Source of the DNA: RGIG4097 sp937885645 | Lineage (GTDB): Bacteria > Bacillota > Clostridia > Christensenellales > CAG-917 | DNA length: 64,000 bases | Assembly (NCBI GenBank): GCA_937885645.1 | Contig: CALABJ010000018.1 | Location: 124,001 to 188,000 of the forward strand | Direction: 5' to 3' | Shown: positions 7,866 through 15,872 of the stretch, piece after piece | Numbering within the stretch: position 1 is the stretch's first letter | How the letters are laid out: every line of letters starts with the position of its first letter | Position numbers and translations under genes: made by a program | Notes under the pieces: generated by a model | The model's database searches: none | Seen by the model: only the letters and a program-made list of their open reading frames with translations | What the model was told of the DNA's origin: nothing

Positions 7866-9296
7866 ATGAAAACATACGATTGTATAGTTATTGGCGGTGG
7901 CGTAGTCGGCACGGCAGTCTTAGACAGGCTTGCTTTCCACGACTTGGCCACCTTACTTTTGGAAAAAGATGACGACGTATCGGTCGGCGCATCTCGTGCA
8001 AACAGTGGTATAGTCCACGCAGGATATGACTGCAAGCCAGGCACTTTGAAGGCAAAATTCAACGTTCGTGGCAATCATCTTATGTGGAGTTTGGTTGACG
8101 ACCTTGATGTGCCTCACTTGAAGTGCGGTTCACTTGTCGTAGCAGACAAGGACAACAAAGCAGGCATAGACGAACTCTATGACAAGGGCGTGAAAAACGG
8201 CGTTGAAGTGGAAGTCTGGGACAAGCAAAAGACTATGTCTTTTGAGCCAAACCTTTCAGACAACATCGAGTGGTCGTTGTACGCAAAAGAAGCAGGCATC
8301 GTGTCACCCTATCAGCTGGCAATAGCCTTAGCCGACAGAGCGGTCCTCAACGGGGCGGAAATCCACCTTGAAGAAGGGGTCACCGCCCTTGAAAGAAAGG
8401 ACGGACTTTGGATTGTCACCACCGAGAAGAGCCAATATCTTGCAAAAACAGTTGTCAACTGCGCAGGGGCATACGGCGCAGACGTAAACGACATTGCTGG
8501 AGCAGAGCATTATGAAACCTCTTTCCGCAAAGGCGAGTATTATGTCCTTGACAACACCGAAAGACAAAACGTTGAAACAGTCATATTCCCTCTGCCCACC
8601 AAAGCAGGCAAAGGCATTTTGGTAGCCCCCACAGCAGACGGCAACGTCATCTACGGCCCTACCTCACACCTTTGTGACCTTGATGATACGTCAGTCACCC
8701 TTGACGGACTTCAAGACATCCGCGCAAACGTGGCAAAGACCTACAAGAATCCTGTCGTGCGCAAGTGCATACGCACGTATGCCGGCGTGCGCACCATTAT
8801 AGGAGACGACTTTGTCATCGGCTCATCAAAAGTGGTGGATGACTTCTATATGGCAATCGGCATTTGCTCACCGGGGCTTTCCTCAGCACCTGCCATTGCA
8901 GAGCATCTTGAAAACCTCATCGCAGGTGACGTAGCATTGAAAGACAACGTTGTCACCCGTTTGCCTAGAGTGAAACGTTTGAGCGAGCTTGACGGTGATG
9001 AACTCAACACCCTCATCAAAGAAGACAAGGCTTGGGGACGTATCGTCTGCAGATGTGAAAAGGTCAGTGAAGCAGAAATAGTCAAAGCAATCCACTCACC
9101 TCTTCCTGCAGTCACCGTTGACGCAGTAAAGCGCAGAGTCCGTGCAGGTATGGGAAGATGCCAAGGCGGTTTCTGTGCCACAAGAGTTATGGAAATCATC
9201 TCTCGTGAAACAGGCAAAGACATCACCGAAATAAGAAAGGGCAAAAAAGGCTCAAACATTGCTCTTTACTCCGTAAAGGAGGTGCCCAATGATTAA
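7866..9296 (+). CDS. GlpA-like FAD-dependent oxidoreductase with BFD-like [2Fe-2S] domain
   Basis: A 476-residue flavoprotein. It opens with the FAD-binding motif VIGGGVVGTAVLDRLA and continues through a DAO-fold domain (SRANSGIVHAGYD). It ends in a BFD-like [2Fe-2S] domain with CRCEKVSE and GRCQGGFC supplying four cysteines. This architecture is that of anaerobic glycerol-3-phosphate dehydrogenase subunit A and L-2-hydroxyglutarate oxidase relatives. The following GlpB-like flavoprotein and DUF1667 protein, both overlapping in start-stop fashion, make the glycerol-3-phosphate role the better guess. A GNRA-type hairpin (GGGGAAACCCC) sits just before the ribosome site. Confidence 0.82.
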   Translation: MKTYDCIVIGGGVVGTAVLDRLAFHDLATLLLEKDDDVSVGASRANSGIVHAGYDCKPGTLKAKFNVRGNHLMWSLVDDLDVPHLKCGSLVVADKDNKAGIDELYDKGVKNGVEVEVWDKQKTMSFEPNLSDNIEWSLYAKEAGIVSPYQLAIALADRAVLNGAEIHLEEGVTALERKDGLWIVTTEKSQYLAKTVVNCAGAYGADVNDIAGAEHYETSFRKGEYYVLDNTERQNVETVIFPLPTKAGKGILVAPTADGNVIYGPTSHLCDLDDTSVTLDGLQDIRANVAKTYKNPVVRKCIRTYAGVRTIIGDDFVIGSSKVVDDFYMAIGICSPGLSSAPAIAEHLENLIAGDVALKDNVVTRLPRVKRLSELDGDELNTLIKEDKAWGRIVCRCEKVSEAEIVKAIHSPLPAVTVDAVKRRVRAGMGRCQGGFCATRVMEIISRETGKDITEIRKGKKGSNIALYSVKEVPND

Positions 9297-10521
9297 GAAA
9301 TATGACGTTGTAGTTATAGGCGGTGGCCCTGCAGGTATGGCGGCGGCACTTAGCGCACTGAAAAAGGGTGCAAAAGTCCTCGTGGTTGAAAGAGACGTCC
9401 GTCTTGGCGGAATCCTCAATCAATGCATTCACAACGGATTTGGACTCCACTATTTTGGTGAGGAGTTGACAGGCCCCGAATATGCAAATAGATTTGCAAA
9501 GTTGGTGGAAAGTGAGGATATTGACGTCATGCTTGAAAGCATGGTGTTGCGCCTCACTCCCGACAAGAAGGTGGAAATCCTTTCCCCCGAAGGCTACATA
9601 ACAGTTGAAGCAGGGGCAGTGGTCCTTGCAATGGGTTGCAGAGAGCGTACAGCTGGGGCAATCGCAGTGCCCGGCACCCGTCCTGCAGGCGTATATACCG
9701 CAGGTATGGCACAAAAACTCTGCAATATGAAGGGATACCTCGTAGGCAAAAAGGTTGTCATTTTGGGCAGTGGTGACATCGGGCTCATTATGGCAAGACG
9801 TATGACCCTTGAAGGGGCAAAGGTGGAACTTGTCCTTGAACTTATGCCTTATTCAAGCGGTTTGAAGCGCAATATTGTCCAATGCCTCAACGACTTTGAC
9901 ATCCCCATCAAGTACGCACATACAATCACTCGTCTTGAAGGAAGCCCCCGTCTTACTGGGCTTTACTACGCACCCGTTGACGAAAACAGGAATCCTATCC
10001 TTGAAAAGGAAGAATACGTCTCTTGCGACACCTTGCTTTTGTCAGTTGGTCTTATTCCCGAAAACGACCTTCTCTCAGGCATGAACGTTGAAATGTCCCC
10101 CATCACCTCAGGGGCAGTGGTTGACGAAAATCGTATGACCTCAATCCCCGGCGTATTCTCTTGCGGAAACGTCCTTCACGTCCACGACCTTGTGGACAAC
10201 GTATCTCGTGAGGCAGAGATTGCAGGGGTCGCAGCCGCAGACTATGCTCTCGGAAACGTGACGGCAGGCGACACCGTGAGTGTCCGCGCCACAGACGGCG
10301 TAAGATATGCTCTCCCTCAAAAGATAACAAAGGGCGGAGAAGGCAAGGTTGACGTCTTCTTCCGCGTAGGCGATGTGTACACAAAGAAACGCATCGTAGT
10401 TGAAGTGGACGGCAATGAAATCTATTCAAGAAAGACAATGATTCTCGCCCCCGGCGAAATGGAAAAAATCACTCTTGCACGTCAAGATTTGGTTGGTGAC
10501 GTGATTGTGAGGTTGAAATGA
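9289..10521 (+). CDS. NAD(P)/FAD-dependent oxidoreductase, partner of the GlpA-like protein
   Basis: A 410-residue protein with two Rossmann dinucleotide sites: VIGGGPAGMAAALSALKKG at the N terminus (FAD) and VILGSGDIGLIMARRM near residue 160 (NAD(P)). A NALHV-type FAD contact is visible in FSCGNVLHVHDLVD. The N-terminal segment GGILNQCIHNGFG carries a cysteine of the kind seen in glycerol-3-phosphate-dehydrogenase-associated flavoproteins. The gene overlaps its upstream partner by 8 bases and the downstream DUF1667 gene by 4, so the three proteins are probably made as a complex. Confidence 0.82.
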   Translation: MIKKYDVVVIGGGPAGMAAALSALKKGAKVLVVERDVRLGGILNQCIHNGFGLHYFGEELTGPEYANRFAKLVESEDIDVMLESMVLRLTPDKKVEILSPEGYITVEAGAVVLAMGCRERTAGAIAVPGTRPAGVYTAGMAQKLCNMKGYLVGKKVVILGSGDIGLIMARRMTLEGAKVELVLELMPYSSGLKRNIVQCLNDFDIPIKYAHTITRLEGSPRLTGLYYAPVDENRNPILEKEEYVSCDTLLLSVGLIPENDLLSGMNVEMSPITSGAVVDENRMTSIPGVFSCGNVLHVHDLVDNVSREAEIAGVAAADYALGNVTAGDTVSVRATDGVRYALPQKITKGGEGKVDVFFRVGDVYTKKRIVVEVDGNEIYSRKTMILAPGEMEKITLARQDLVGDVIVRLK

Positions 10522-10859
10522 TGAACACAATCTGCATTATGTGTCCTATGGGATGCCCCCTTACAATAGAAGAAAAGGACGGTGTCATCACTGTCCAAGG
10601 CAACACTTGCCCTCGTGGCAAAAAGTATGGTGAGCAAGAGTATTCCGCCCCTGTCCGCACCTTGACAACCCTCATCAAGCGTGCAGACGGCGGTATGGCA
10701 TCTGCCAAAACCTCAGCCCCTATCCCCAAAGACAAAATCCGTGAAGCCGCCGAATACGTTGGCAAACTGACTGTTTCCACCGACAGCAAAATCGGTGACG
10801 TTGTTGAAGAAAATTTCTTTGCAGACGGCGTAAATTTGGTGATCACAGGTATCGCCTAA
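10518..10859 (+). CDS. DUF1667 cysteine-rich protein
   Basis: A 113-residue protein starting MMNTICIMCPMGCPL, with a fourth cysteine in GNTCPRG. This CxxCxxxC...C arrangement defines DUF1667 and suggests an Fe-S or metal-binding electron-transfer subunit. The family is habitually encoded third after the two flavoproteins found here. It may link them to an electron acceptor; the acceptor is not known from sequence. Confidence 0.85.
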   Translation: MMNTICIMCPMGCPLTIEEKDGVITVQGNTCPRGKKYGEQEYSAPVRTLTTLIKRADGGMASAKTSAPIPKDKIREAAEYVGKLTVSTDSKIGDVVEENFFADGVNLVITGIA

Positions 10860-10860
10860 G

Positions 10861-12450
10861 ATGAAGACCAAGAGGCTTTTCAACTACCGTCCTTTGTGCT
10901 TTGTCGCACTATTTCTTGTGGCAGGCATATTGACGGCGGAGTGCCTCTATCCCGTCCACAAACTTTACGTTTTGATTCCAGCAGTTCTATCTCTCGCAGT
11001 AGGGATAGGGCTGTTTTTATTTTCAAAAACCCGCCGTTTTACCTATATGGCAGTGTTCTTCCTCATAGGTCTTATTGCCATGTTTTCAGCCAACGCCGTC
11101 TATGATGGACGATATGTGGAAAGCGGTTTCACAGCCATTCAAGGCAAGGTGGACAGTGAGATAGTCATAGAAGAAGGCAAAACAATATTCTATGTCAAGG
11201 ATATAGTCCTTGACGGCGAGGAACTCAGTGGCAGGGCATATGTCAGGTTAGAAAGCGATGACAGACCTGACTTCCGTGCAGGGGATATTGTTGTCATCTA
11301 CGGCAACTTTGGTTTCAATGAACACAAGTGGTTTGACACCTTTTATCCGGTTAACGTCAACGAGCAATCCTACTATTATTTGTGGGGCAAAAGTGTCACT
11401 AGGGTGGCTGACGGCAAGCCCTCTTTCCCCTTGAATTTGCAACTGAGCATCAAGCAAATGTTCTATGACCATTTGGATGAGGACACAGCAATGATTTGTC
11501 AAGCTCTAGTGCTCGGTGACAAGTTTGGCATTGAAGACAACCTCTATGAGGGCATAAAGGAAAGCGGTCTTGCTCACGTACTTGCAGTCAGCGGACTTCA
11601 TGTCACCGCCCTTGCCAGTGCCTTGATGTATCTTCTCAAAAAGACCAAGTTGAAGCCATGGTTGTCCTTCATTATAGTGGCAGTCATCACTTTCTTCTAC
11701 GTTATGCTTTGTGGCTTCACCGCCTCGTCAATAAGAGCATTCATTATGACCGCCGTCCTCAACTTCGGTGTGATGATGGGGTTCAAATACGACAAAATGT
11801 CCTCACTCAGTCTTGCCGGAGCAATCTTGCTCATCACCCGTCCTCAGAGCATTATGGACGCAGGATTCCTCCTCAGTATGTTTTCTGTGCTTGGCATATT
11901 CACCTACTACAAGACCTTCAAAAACACGGTGGAGAAGGTGCGGTTGAAACTTGGTTTTGGCAACAAGAAAAGGGAAGACGGCAATGGTATTTTCCTCTTG
12001 GACAAAGGCTTCACCAAGTGCTACAACAAGGTAGGTGACGTGGTGTCAGTGAGCCTATCCGCCAACTTGATGACCACGCCACTTGTTGCGTATTTCTTCA
12101 AATCCGTGCCCGTTTTGTTTATCCTGTCAAACATCATCATTTTACCGTATTTGATGTTTATCTATCTGATTTTGCTGATTATCACCATGTTTTGTCAGTT
12201 GACAACACTTTGGAGTGGTGTGACAATTATGCAAATTCTCCTAAAACCTTTTGTCGCTTGGACGGATTTCGTTGGCACGCTAGACTGGTCGACCATAGAC
12301 TTTTCAGCAACGGTGTTTCTAGTCATCGCTTGGATTGTCAGTGCAATACTCAGTTCAAAATATATCTTTGTAAACAAGCGTTTCAAGTTTGTCGCAGTCA
12401 CGTTGTGGCTTGCACTTTTTGGAGTGGTTATCACTTTGGCATTGATTTGA
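10861..12450 (+). CDS. ComEC/Rec2-family membrane channel, short form
   Basis: ComEC forms the inner-membrane channel for single-stranded DNA uptake in competent cells. This 529-residue protein has the N-terminal DUF4131 region (hydrophobic start, then a soluble OB-like stretch to about residue 175). The Competence domain with many membrane segments follows, including the signature GLAHVLAVSGLHVTALAS. It stops after the last membrane segments and has no metallo-beta-lactamase nuclease domain, which full ComEC (about 750 residues) carries at the C terminus. No comEA lies beside it. It starts two bases after the DUF1667 gene, so it is probably cotranscribed. Confidence 0.85.
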   Translation: MKTKRLFNYRPLCFVALFLVAGILTAECLYPVHKLYVLIPAVLSLAVGIGLFLFSKTRRFTYMAVFFLIGLIAMFSANAVYDGRYVESGFTAIQGKVDSEIVIEEGKTIFYVKDIVLDGEELSGRAYVRLESDDRPDFRAGDIVVIYGNFGFNEHKWFDTFYPVNVNEQSYYYLWGKSVTRVADGKPSFPLNLQLSIKQMFYDHLDEDTAMICQALVLGDKFGIEDNLYEGIKESGLAHVLAVSGLHVTALASALMYLLKKTKLKPWLSFIIVAVITFFYVMLCGFTASSIRAFIMTAVLNFGVMMGFKYDKMSSLSLAGAILLITRPQSIMDAGFLLSMFSVLGIFTYYKTFKNTVEKVRLKLGFGNKKREDGNGIFLLDKGFTKCYNKVGDVVSVSLSANLMTTPLVAYFFKSVPVLFILSNIIILPYLMFIYLILLIITMFCQLTTLWSGVTIMQILLKPFVAWTDFVGTLDWSTIDFSATVFLVIAWIVSAILSSKYIFVNKRFKFVAVTLWLALFGVVITLALI

Positions 12451-12581
12451 TTTTCAGTTTTAGGGCAGTTGAAATAGCGTAAAATTTCCTCGCGTGCGCT
12501 AAATTTGACACAAAATTTTCAGTGCATATACGGGCAAATGTATGCGCTTTGACATAAAATTTATAAAATATAAAAAAAATA

Positions 12582-12610
12582 TTGAATTTCGCCCGCGCGT
12601 ATGCTACAAT
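12582..12610 (+). promoter_or_regulatory. Promoter of the Pro/Ala-rich membrane protein
   Basis: TTGAAT at 12582-12587, a 17-base spacer and TACAAT at 12605-12610, 33 bases before the ATG. The spacer starts TTCGCCCG, resembling that of the promoter at 5865. Confidence 0.85.
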
Positions 12611-12643
12611 TATACAGTATTATGGTATTTAGTGGGGTGCATT

Positions 12644-13639
12644 ATGCTTAATTCCTTCCAAAACTTGTTCGCATTCAACATTGCCGGCATCTTTGACGGC
12701 ATGGTTGGCTACATTGTCATCGGCGTTGTTGCCGCAGTCATTTTGCTTGGCATCATCCTTGCTATCGTCAGTGGCGTAAAAGGTAAAAAAGAAAAAGACG
12801 ATGACGAAACCACCGCTTTCTTGAGCGAATACGTAGGTCAAGACGGATTTGAACTTCCTGCTGACGAGCCTGTCGTTGAAGAAGCTCCCGCAGAAGAACC
12901 TGTTCTCGAAGAAGCACCTGCTCCCGTCCTTGAGGAAGCCCCTGCACCTGCTCCCACCGAAGCACCCGCACCCGTGCTCGAAGAGGCACCCGCACCTGCA
13001 CCTACAGCCGAGCCCGCACCCGCACCTGTCAGCGCAGTGCCCAGTGAGGAAAATCCCATCGCAGCAGACACTCTCCCCCTCGACCAACGTCAAGGCGACT
13101 GGAGCAACTATGACGGCGAATACGACGGATATTACTACGACCCCATCGACGTTTGCTACTACGAAGGCAAAGCCCCCGTTTACGTCCAAAAGATGTATCT
13201 GCCCCCTGTTGAAAGAGTTGTTCGCAAAATCAAGAATCCCGCAGCACCTCTCACCGAAAAGGCTAAGGAAACCCGTGTTGGCATCAAGCGTAAGACCACC
13301 GGTCTTGACATGTCAGACATCTACGGTCAATACATCATCGAGCACAACGCAGAAGGCGAATATTACTTCACCCTCTACTCAAACAAGGAAGTCACCCTTT
13401 ACGAAAGCCACAACTACGCAAACGAACAATTCTGCCGTGACGCAATCAAACGTTTCAAGAAGCACGTCATCGCAGGCACCTTTGACATTGTTGGCAAGGA
13501 CGGTGTGTTCAACTACGTTCTCACAAGAAAGATCAACACCTACACCGGCCCCGACAAGACGTCACGCGAAGACGCAGAAGCATCAAGAAAGGGCACAAAA
13601 TACTTCGCACAAACCGACGTGGTCAGAGTGCAAGAATAA
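12644..13639 (+). CDS. Membrane-anchored protein with Pro/Ala/Glu repeats and a DUF1508 (YegP-like) domain
   Basis: A 331-residue protein. The ATG at 12644 follows the promoter; the longer frame from 12542 starts upstream of it. One transmembrane helix (about residues 15-42) is followed by a charged stretch. Next comes a low-complexity region of repeated EEAPAPVLEEAPAPAP units (about 70-130), then a Tyr/Asp-rich segment. The C-terminal domain from about residue 225 contains GQYIIEHNAEGEYYFTLYSN and fits the DUF1508 fold. The domain probably sits on one side of the membrane on a stiff Pro-rich stalk. Function unknown. Confidence 0.72.
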   Translation: MLNSFQNLFAFNIAGIFDGMVGYIVIGVVAAVILLGIILAIVSGVKGKKEKDDDETTAFLSEYVGQDGFELPADEPVVEEAPAEEPVLEEAPAPVLEEAPAPAPTEAPAPVLEEAPAPAPTAEPAPAPVSAVPSEENPIAADTLPLDQRQGDWSNYDGEYDGYYYDPIDVCYYEGKAPVYVQKMYLPPVERVVRKIKNPAAPLTEKAKETRVGIKRKTTGLDMSDIYGQYIIEHNAEGEYYFTLYSNKEVTLYESHNYANEQFCRDAIKRFKKHVIAGTFDIVGKDGVFNYVLTRKINTYTGPDKTSREDAEASRKGTKYFAQTDVVRVQE

Positions 13640-13700
13640 TCGGTTAGAACATAGAATTTGCCGAAATCTTTATCGGCTTAAAAACTCAAAAAAAAATCAA

Positions 13701-13730
13701 AAGCACCGCAATCCGCGGTGCTTTTTTTTT
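13701..13730 (+). terminator. Terminator after the DUF1508 membrane protein
   Basis: AAGCACCGC and GCGGTGCTT arms with a three-base loop and a long T-run. Confidence 0.92.
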
Positions 13731-13881
13731 TGTTGCAATTTGTGCAATTTATTGTATGTTATAGTTCTGCATATTGAGTTGAATTTCATTTGTGTTTTCC
13801 ATAGGTTGTATTTTAGCACAAATCAAAATTGATGACAACAATATTGACGCCCGTACGTGCGCGCGAAAACAAAATAAAGCA

Positions 13882-13910
13882 CAAAAAAAGCACCCACCGA
13901 AGTGAGTGCC
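13882..13910 (-). terminator. Terminator of the GGGtGRT gene
   Basis: On the minus strand, GCACTCAC and GTGGGTGC arms (one wobble) close a stable TTCG tetraloop, followed by seven T. The roughly 150 bases between this and the previous terminator hold only GC-rich repeats of CGTACGTGCGCGCG type. Confidence 0.88.
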
Positions 13911-13928
13911 TTTTGTTTTCATTGATTA

Positions 13929-14930
13929 TTATGCAAGTGCTTCTTGGACTGCAACTGCGCAAGCAACTGATGCGCCGACCATGGGGTTGTTGCCCATGCC
14001 GATGAGGCCCATCATTTCAACGTGTGCGGGGACAGATGAACTGCCTGCAAATTGTGCGTCGCTGTGCATACGTCCCATGGTGTCAGTCATGCCGTATGAT
14101 GCAGGACCTGCTGCCATGTTGTCGGGGTGGAGTGTACGACCTGTGCCGCCACCTGATGCCACTGAGAAGTACTTTTTGTTGTGGTCGATGCACCATTTCT
14201 TGTATGTGCCTGCAACGGGGTGTTGGAAGCGGGTGGGGTTGGTTGAGTTGCCGGTGATTGACACGTCAACGTCTTCAAGGCGCATGATTGCAACACCTTC
14301 TGTGACGTCGTCTGCGCCGTAAACGCGGACTGCTGATCTTTCGCCCTTGCTGTATGCGGTTTCCTTCACCACGGTGACTTCGCCAGTGTAGTAGTCCATC
14401 TTTGTTTGGACGTATGTGAAGCCGTTGATACGTGAAATGATATATGCTGCGTCCTTGCCAAGACCGTTGAGGATGACTTGGAGGGGTTCTTTACGGACCT
14501 TATTTGCGGTCTTTGCGATGCCGATTGCACCTTCTGCTGCTGCAAATGATTCGTGACCTGCGAGGAATGCGAAACACTTTGTGTTTTCTCTCAGGAGCAT
14601 TGCTGCAAGGTTGCCGTGGCCGATACCAACTTGACGTTGTTCCGCAACTGAACCGGGGATGCAGAATGATTGAAGGCCGATGCCGATTGCTTCTGCTGCG
14701 TCTGCTGCGTTTGTGCAGTTCTTCTTGATTGCGATTGCGCAACCAACGGTGTATGCCCAGACTGCATTTTCAAAAGCGATAGGTTGGATGCCTTTGACGA
14801 TTGATTCTGCGTCAATGCCTTTTTCAAGGCAGAGTGCTCTTGCTTCTTCAAGATCTGCGATGCCGTATTCTTTGAGGACTGCGTTGATCTTGTCTATTCT
14901 TCTTTCATATCCTTCAAAAGTGATGCTCAT
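13929..14930 (-). CDS. GGGtGRT protein
   Basis: A 333-residue protein named for its conserved glycine motif, visible here as VASGGGTGRTLHP near residue 265. Other conserved blocks are GHGNLAAMLLRENTKCFAFLAGHESFAAAEG and the C-terminal MGNNPMVGASVA. The family occurs in anaerobes next to a NifU-like Fe-S scaffold protein, exactly as here. The biochemical role is not established; the pairing points to Fe-S cluster metabolism. An AAGGAGGCAG ribosome site precedes the ATG. Confidence 0.85.
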   Translation of the reverse strand: MSITFEGYERRIDKINAVLKEYGIADLEEARALCLEKGIDAESIVKGIQPIAFENAVWAYTVGCAIAIKKNCTNAADAAEAIGIGLQSFCIPGSVAEQRQVGIGHGNLAAMLLRENTKCFAFLAGHESFAAAEGAIGIAKTANKVRKEPLQVILNGLGKDAAYIISRINGFTYVQTKMDYYTGEVTVVKETAYSKGERSAVRVYGADDVTEGVAIMRLEDVDVSITGNSTNPTRFQHPVAGTYKKWCIDHNKKYFSVASGGGTGRTLHPDNMAAGPASYGMTDTMGRMHSDAQFAGSSSVPAHVEMMGLIGMGNNPMVGASVACAVAVQEALA

Positions 14931-14941
14931 AGTCTGCCTCC

Positions 14942-15670
14942 TTATTCCTTACGAGGGTCAATCCACTTGACTGCGCCGTCTTCTTCCTTGAATCTGCCAT
15001 AGGTGCCGGTGCATTTTGCCAGTGCTTCGTTTGCATCAACGCCTTTCTTGATCATTTCCATAAAGACGCCAAGTTTGCAGAATTGATAACCGATGATTTC
15101 GTCATTTTCGTCGAGAGCGATCTTTGTGACGTAGCCTTCTGCCATTTCGAGATAGCGGGGGCCTTTTGCAACGGTTGAGTACATTGTGCCGATTTGGCTT
15201 CTTGTGCCTTTGCCGAGGTCTTCAAGACCTGCGCCGATGACAAGACCGTCTTCTGAGAAAGCGGATTGAGTTCTTCCGTAGACGATTTGGAGGAAGAGTT
15301 CTCTCATAGCGGTGTTGATTGCGTCGCAGACGAGGTCGGTGTTCAGTGCTTCGAGGATGGTTTTGCCAGCAAGGATTTCTGCTGCCATTGCTGCTGAGTG
15401 GGTCATACCTGAGCAACCGAGGGTTTCAACCAATGCTTCTTGGATGATGCCGTCTTTGACATTGAGGGTGAGCTTGCAAGCGCCTTGTTGAGGTGCGCAC
15501 CAGCCGATACCGTGTGTAAGACCGCTGATGTCTTTGATTTCCTTTGCTTGTATCCATCTACCTTCTTCGGGGATGGGAGCGGGACCGTGGTTAGGGCCTT
15601 TACGCACACTGCACATTTCTTGTACTTCACGAGAATATTGCATGTTTTGTTCGTTTTGCGGAGTCCGCAA
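14942..15670 (-). CDS. NifU/IscU-like iron-sulfur cluster scaffold protein
   Basis: A 242-residue protein with NifU_N-like features: GIGWCAPQQGACKLTLNVKDG, LGCSGMTHSAAMAAEIL and a C-terminal cysteine in LAKCTGTYG. These could ligate a nascent Fe-S cluster. The TTG at 15670 is the chosen start because AGGAGG lies six bases before it; the first ATG, ten codons in, has none. The TTG lies inside a perfect inverted repeat (15653-15673). The gene is 11 bases upstream of the GGGtGRT gene and forms an operon with it. Confidence 0.82.
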   Translation of the reverse strand: MRTPQNEQNMQYSREVQEMCSVRKGPNHGPAPIPEEGRWIQAKEIKDISGLTHGIGWCAPQQGACKLTLNVKDGIIQEALVETLGCSGMTHSAAMAAEILAGKTILEALNTDLVCDAINTAMRELFLQIVYGRTQSAFSEDGLVIGAGLEDLGKGTRSQIGTMYSTVAKGPRYLEMAEGYVTKIALDENDEIIGYQFCKLGVFMEMIKKGVDANEALAKCTGTYGRFKEEDGAVKWIDPRKE

Positions 15671-15673
15671 AAC
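15653..15673 (-). promoter_or_regulatory. Perfect inverted repeat over the TTG start codon
   Basis: Ten-base arms (GTTTTGCGGA and TCCGCAAAAC) around a single base. In mRNA the arm containing the TTG would pair with codons 4-6, so the structure could restrain initiation; at DNA level it could also be an operator. Confidence 0.6.
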
Positions 15674-15703
15674 CTGCCTCCTTTAAAAGTTTTCTTCTAT
15701 GGA

Positions 15704-15732
15704 ATTTTATCACATAGGTGATAAATTGACAA
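15704..15732 (-). promoter_or_regulatory. Promoter of the NifU-like/GGGtGRT operon with operator palindrome
   Basis: On the minus strand TTGTCA (15727-15732), a 17-base spacer and TAAAAT (15704-15709). A perfect palindrome TTATCAC-N4-GTGATAA (15707-15724) fills the spacer and overlaps the -10 box, the position of a repressor site. The regulator is not identifiable. Confidence 0.7.
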
Positions 15733-15814
15733 CAGATTTTTTGTGAATAATGCGGTGAGTTTTCAAGCATTTCTGGCTATTTTGTGCAGTAAACGGCAAT
15801 TTAAGTGAAACGAC

Positions 15815-15843
15815 TTGCCACTTAACACTTTTAGTGTTATAAT
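15815..15843 (+). promoter_or_regulatory. Promoter of tyrS
   Basis: TTGCCA at 15815-15820, 17-base spacer, TATAAT at 15838-15843. Only about 25 bases of leader follow, so there is no room for a T-box. Confidence 0.85.
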
Positions 15844-15872
15844 CTTTTCACTAAATTTTGTAGGAAGAAATT

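Noticed and set aside
12849..13832. A 327-residue frame in another phase of the Pro/Ala-rich gene
   Set aside because: It is a shadow produced by the skewed GC-rich repeats; the true frame has a promoter, a membrane helix and a DUF1508 domain.
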